A DNA stretch of 7,087 nucleotides from an uncultured Clostridia bacterium (lineage in GTDB: Bacteria > Bacillota > Clostridia > Oscillospirales > Oscillospiraceae). The stretch is taken from positions 1 to 7,087 of the forward strand of contig CAMELY010000069.1 in assembly GCA_945926565.1 (NCBI GenBank), given 5' to 3'. This document shows, piece by piece, positions 5,757-7,087 of this stretch (its first letter is position 1; every line of letters begins with the position of its first letter). The position numbers and the translations under genes were made by a program. The notes under the pieces were generated by a model. It had not been told where the DNA came from and did no database searches. It was given only the letters and a program-made list of their open reading frames with translations.

Positions 5757-6407
5757 TCACCTCATAATCAAAGCAGGCAGCAGCTCCAGCCCGGGCTTTC
5801 CCTGGGCGGCTGCCTCCAATAAAATCAGATTGGCCGGCCGGTCCGGGCCGGACTGCACCGGTTGGAGCCGTTTGGGCTCCAGCTTGTGCCGGGCGAGATG
5901 GGCCAGCAGGGCGCAGAGCCCCCAGGGCCGGGTGCAGAGGGCGAACCGTCCCCCATTGCGCAGCAGCCACCGGGCCGCCCGGCACCAGGGCTCCAGCCCC
6001 TCTTCGCCTCCGGTGCGGGCAATGCCCCGGCTCCCCGGAGCAATTTTTCCCCGGCCGGGGTGGAAGTAGGGGGGATTGGCGATCACCAGGTCATAGCTCC
6101 CCGCTGAGAGCCGCTCCGGCAGTTCGGCCACATCCATCTGCCAGATGCTGCCGGCGAGACCGTTTCGGCTCAGATTTTCCCGGGCCAGTTTCACACAGGG
6201 CTCCTGGCAGTCCGCCCCATCCAGGGTCAGGCCGCGCTCCCGCCGGGCCAGGCTCAGCCCCAGCACCCCCACGCCGCAGCCCATGTCAAAGACCCGGTCC
6301 CCCCGGCGCAGAGTGGCAAACTCCGCCAGCAGCAGCGAGTCCCGGCTCACCTTGGGCAAGTCCTCCTGCTGGGCCAGCCGGTAGGGCCCCAACTGCTCCC
6401 AGGTCAC
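5757..6407 (-). CDS. TrmN6/YabB-type SAM-dependent methyltransferase
   Basis: A 216-residue class I methyltransferase of the family annotated as tRNA1(Val) adenine-37 N6-methyltransferase (E. coli YfiC/TrmN6, B. subtilis YabB). The SAM-binding motif DMGCGVG is at 41-47 and the N-methyltransferase motif NPPYF at 111-115; the IARTGGEEGLEPW region (about 129-141) and an FALCTRP strand (about 155-161) also fit. It is somewhat shorter than the roughly 245 residues of the E. coli enzyme. The start is GTG 6407, whose last two bases overlap the upstream stop as GTGA; GGGGGAG lies 3 bases before it. Position before rsmI matches yabB in B. subtilis. Family membership is clear; the exact tRNA substrate here is inferred. 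Confidence 0.9.
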   Translation of the reverse strand: MTWEQLGPYRLAQQEDLPKVSRDSLLLAEFATLRRGDRVFDMGCGVGVLGLSLARRERGLTLDGADCQEPCVKLARENLSRNGLAGSIWQMDVAELPERLSAGSYDLVIANPPYFHPGRGKIAPGSRGIARTGGEEGLEPWCRAARWLLRNGGRFALCTRPWGLCALLAHLARHKLEPKRLQPVQSGPDRPANLILLEAAAQGKPGLELLPALIMR

Positions 6408-7087
6408 AGGCTCCCCCGCTTTCGCAGCGTCCGCCGGTAGGCGATGTCACCCGGCTCCGGCGGGGTCTCCACCTCCAGAAGTCCCGCCTGTATCAGTGCC
6501 TCCACCCGCAGGTGCAGCAAGCCGTCGCCGATGCCCAGGGCATACTTGCCCAGCACCTGGCCGATCAGCCGAGCCTCCCGGAAGCGCTCCGGCATCTTGC
6601 CCAGCTCCCGGAGCAGAAAGCTGTCATAGACGTCCTCCGGCAGGCTGACCAGCTGGCCGTTCAGCATTCCCCGCAGAGATGCGTTCTCCTCCTGCAGCTC
6701 CCGCCACTGGGCTGCCAGCTTCCGGCAGAGCACTGGTGATGCCGGCTTTGCCAGGGACAGATACCGGTGCCACCTGCCCGGCTCAATGTCCCCCCAGCCA
6801 TTGTGCTGGAGGAGCACGTTCTCTGTATCCTGCTCCCACTCGGGCAGCTTGACCAGCAGGATCTCACACTTCGGGAGCTCCCAGGGCTGCAGCTCCGCCA
6901 TCAGCCAGCTCAGGCCGCACCGGTGCTCCGGCTGGTCGCCGTACCAGATGCGCAGGGCTTCTCCCTCCTGCAGCCGGCCTTTCAGACGCTCCAGCTCTGC
7001 CTGCGCCTTCCGGAGCCGCTCTGCCGCCTGCTCTTTTCCGTCAGCGTCGATTGCCCAGAGCCGCTCCAGCGTCTCCTGACGGCGCCT
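6404..7087 (-). CDS. DUF1835/DUF3658 protein (partial, 5' end off window)
   Basis: The minus-strand frame is open from the right edge to TGA 6406-6404, giving 227 residues of a longer protein. Although an ATG occurs at 6901, the frame continues unbroken upstream and the 62 extra codons carry family features, so 6901 is not the true start. Fragment residues 5-43 are charged and heptad-like, probably a coiled coil. Residues 46-59 include WYGDQPEHRCGL, which resembles the WYSDAPxxxCGL block of clostridial DUF1835 proteins. The C-terminal half, with GIGDGLLHLR at about 185-194, resembles DUF3658. The function of the family is not established. The 4-base GTGA overlap with the next methyltransferase gene suggests co-expression with trmN6 and rsmI. 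Domain names are from memory of the family pattern. Confidence 0.75.
   Translation of the reverse strand, partial: RRRQETLERLWAIDADGKEQAAERLRKAQAELERLKGRLQEGEALRIWYGDQPEHRCGLSWLMAELQPWELPKCEILLVKLPEWEQDTENVLLQHNGWGDIEPGRWHRYLSLAKPASPVLCRKLAAQWRELQEENASLRGMLNGQLVSLPEDVYDSFLLRELGKMPERFREARLIGQVLGKYALGIGDGLLHLRVEALIQAGLLEVETPPEPGDIAYRRTLRKRGSL

Noticed and set aside
5261..5767. 168-codon plus-strand frame opposite rsmI
   Set aside because: Antisense to a full-length, motif-rich rsmI; no family features of its own.
6404..6901. A complete 165-residue gene starting at ATG 6901
   Set aside because: The frame stays open upstream to the edge and the extra codons carry the WYGDQPEHRCGL block of the same family, so the gene is longer and cut by the window.

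Overview
The window looks like a piece of chromosome from a GC-rich, spore-forming member of the Clostridia, probably an Oscillospiraceae-type gut bacterium (Flavonifractor, Oscillibacter or a relative). The reasons are the spore maturation pair spmA-spmB, a clostridial-style AbrB with a Cys-rich tail, purine-rich ribosome binding sites, and strong G/C preference at third codon positions. The genus assignment is inference; no rRNA gene is present.

Layout from left to right. (1) From the left edge to 2056, minus strand: a long phage tail gene, cut by the edge. It joins a tail-hub domain, a fibre stalk with an AT-rich insert, and a C-terminal peptidase-S74 self-cleaving chaperone. (2) 2057-2254: a spacer with a strong hairpin terminator and a weak candidate promoter for the tail gene. 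(3) 2255-3357, minus strand: the spmA-spmB operon, with a GTGA start/stop overlap and a sigma-E-like promoter. (4) 3358-3558: a divergent control region with a good vegetative-type promoter facing right. (5) 3559-4560, plus strand: a membrane-anchored NodB polysaccharide deacetylase with an Arg-rich cytoplasmic tail and five perfect 15-bp repeats encoding PEIPQ. (6) 4620-4862, plus strand: abrB, ending in a strong terminator. (7) 4919 to the right edge, minus strand: a tight operon of a DUF1835/DUF3658 protein, a TrmN6/YabB-type methyltransferase and rsmI.

The right half keeps an arrangement known from Bacillus subtilis, where yabB and yabC/rsmI face abrB convergently. The central genes fit a cell-envelope and sporulation theme: SpmA/SpmB act in spore-core dehydration, the deacetylase probably modifies peptidoglycan or another surface glycan, and AbrB represses post-exponential genes.

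The unexpected element is the tail hub-fibre-S74 gene. It directly follows spmB and its terminator, with no tape-measure or distal-tail gene before it. It may be a prophage edge, a tail remnant or a separately maintained tail/fibre gene; this window cannot decide. I see no RNA gene, CRISPR array, insertion sequence or obvious new multi-gene system.
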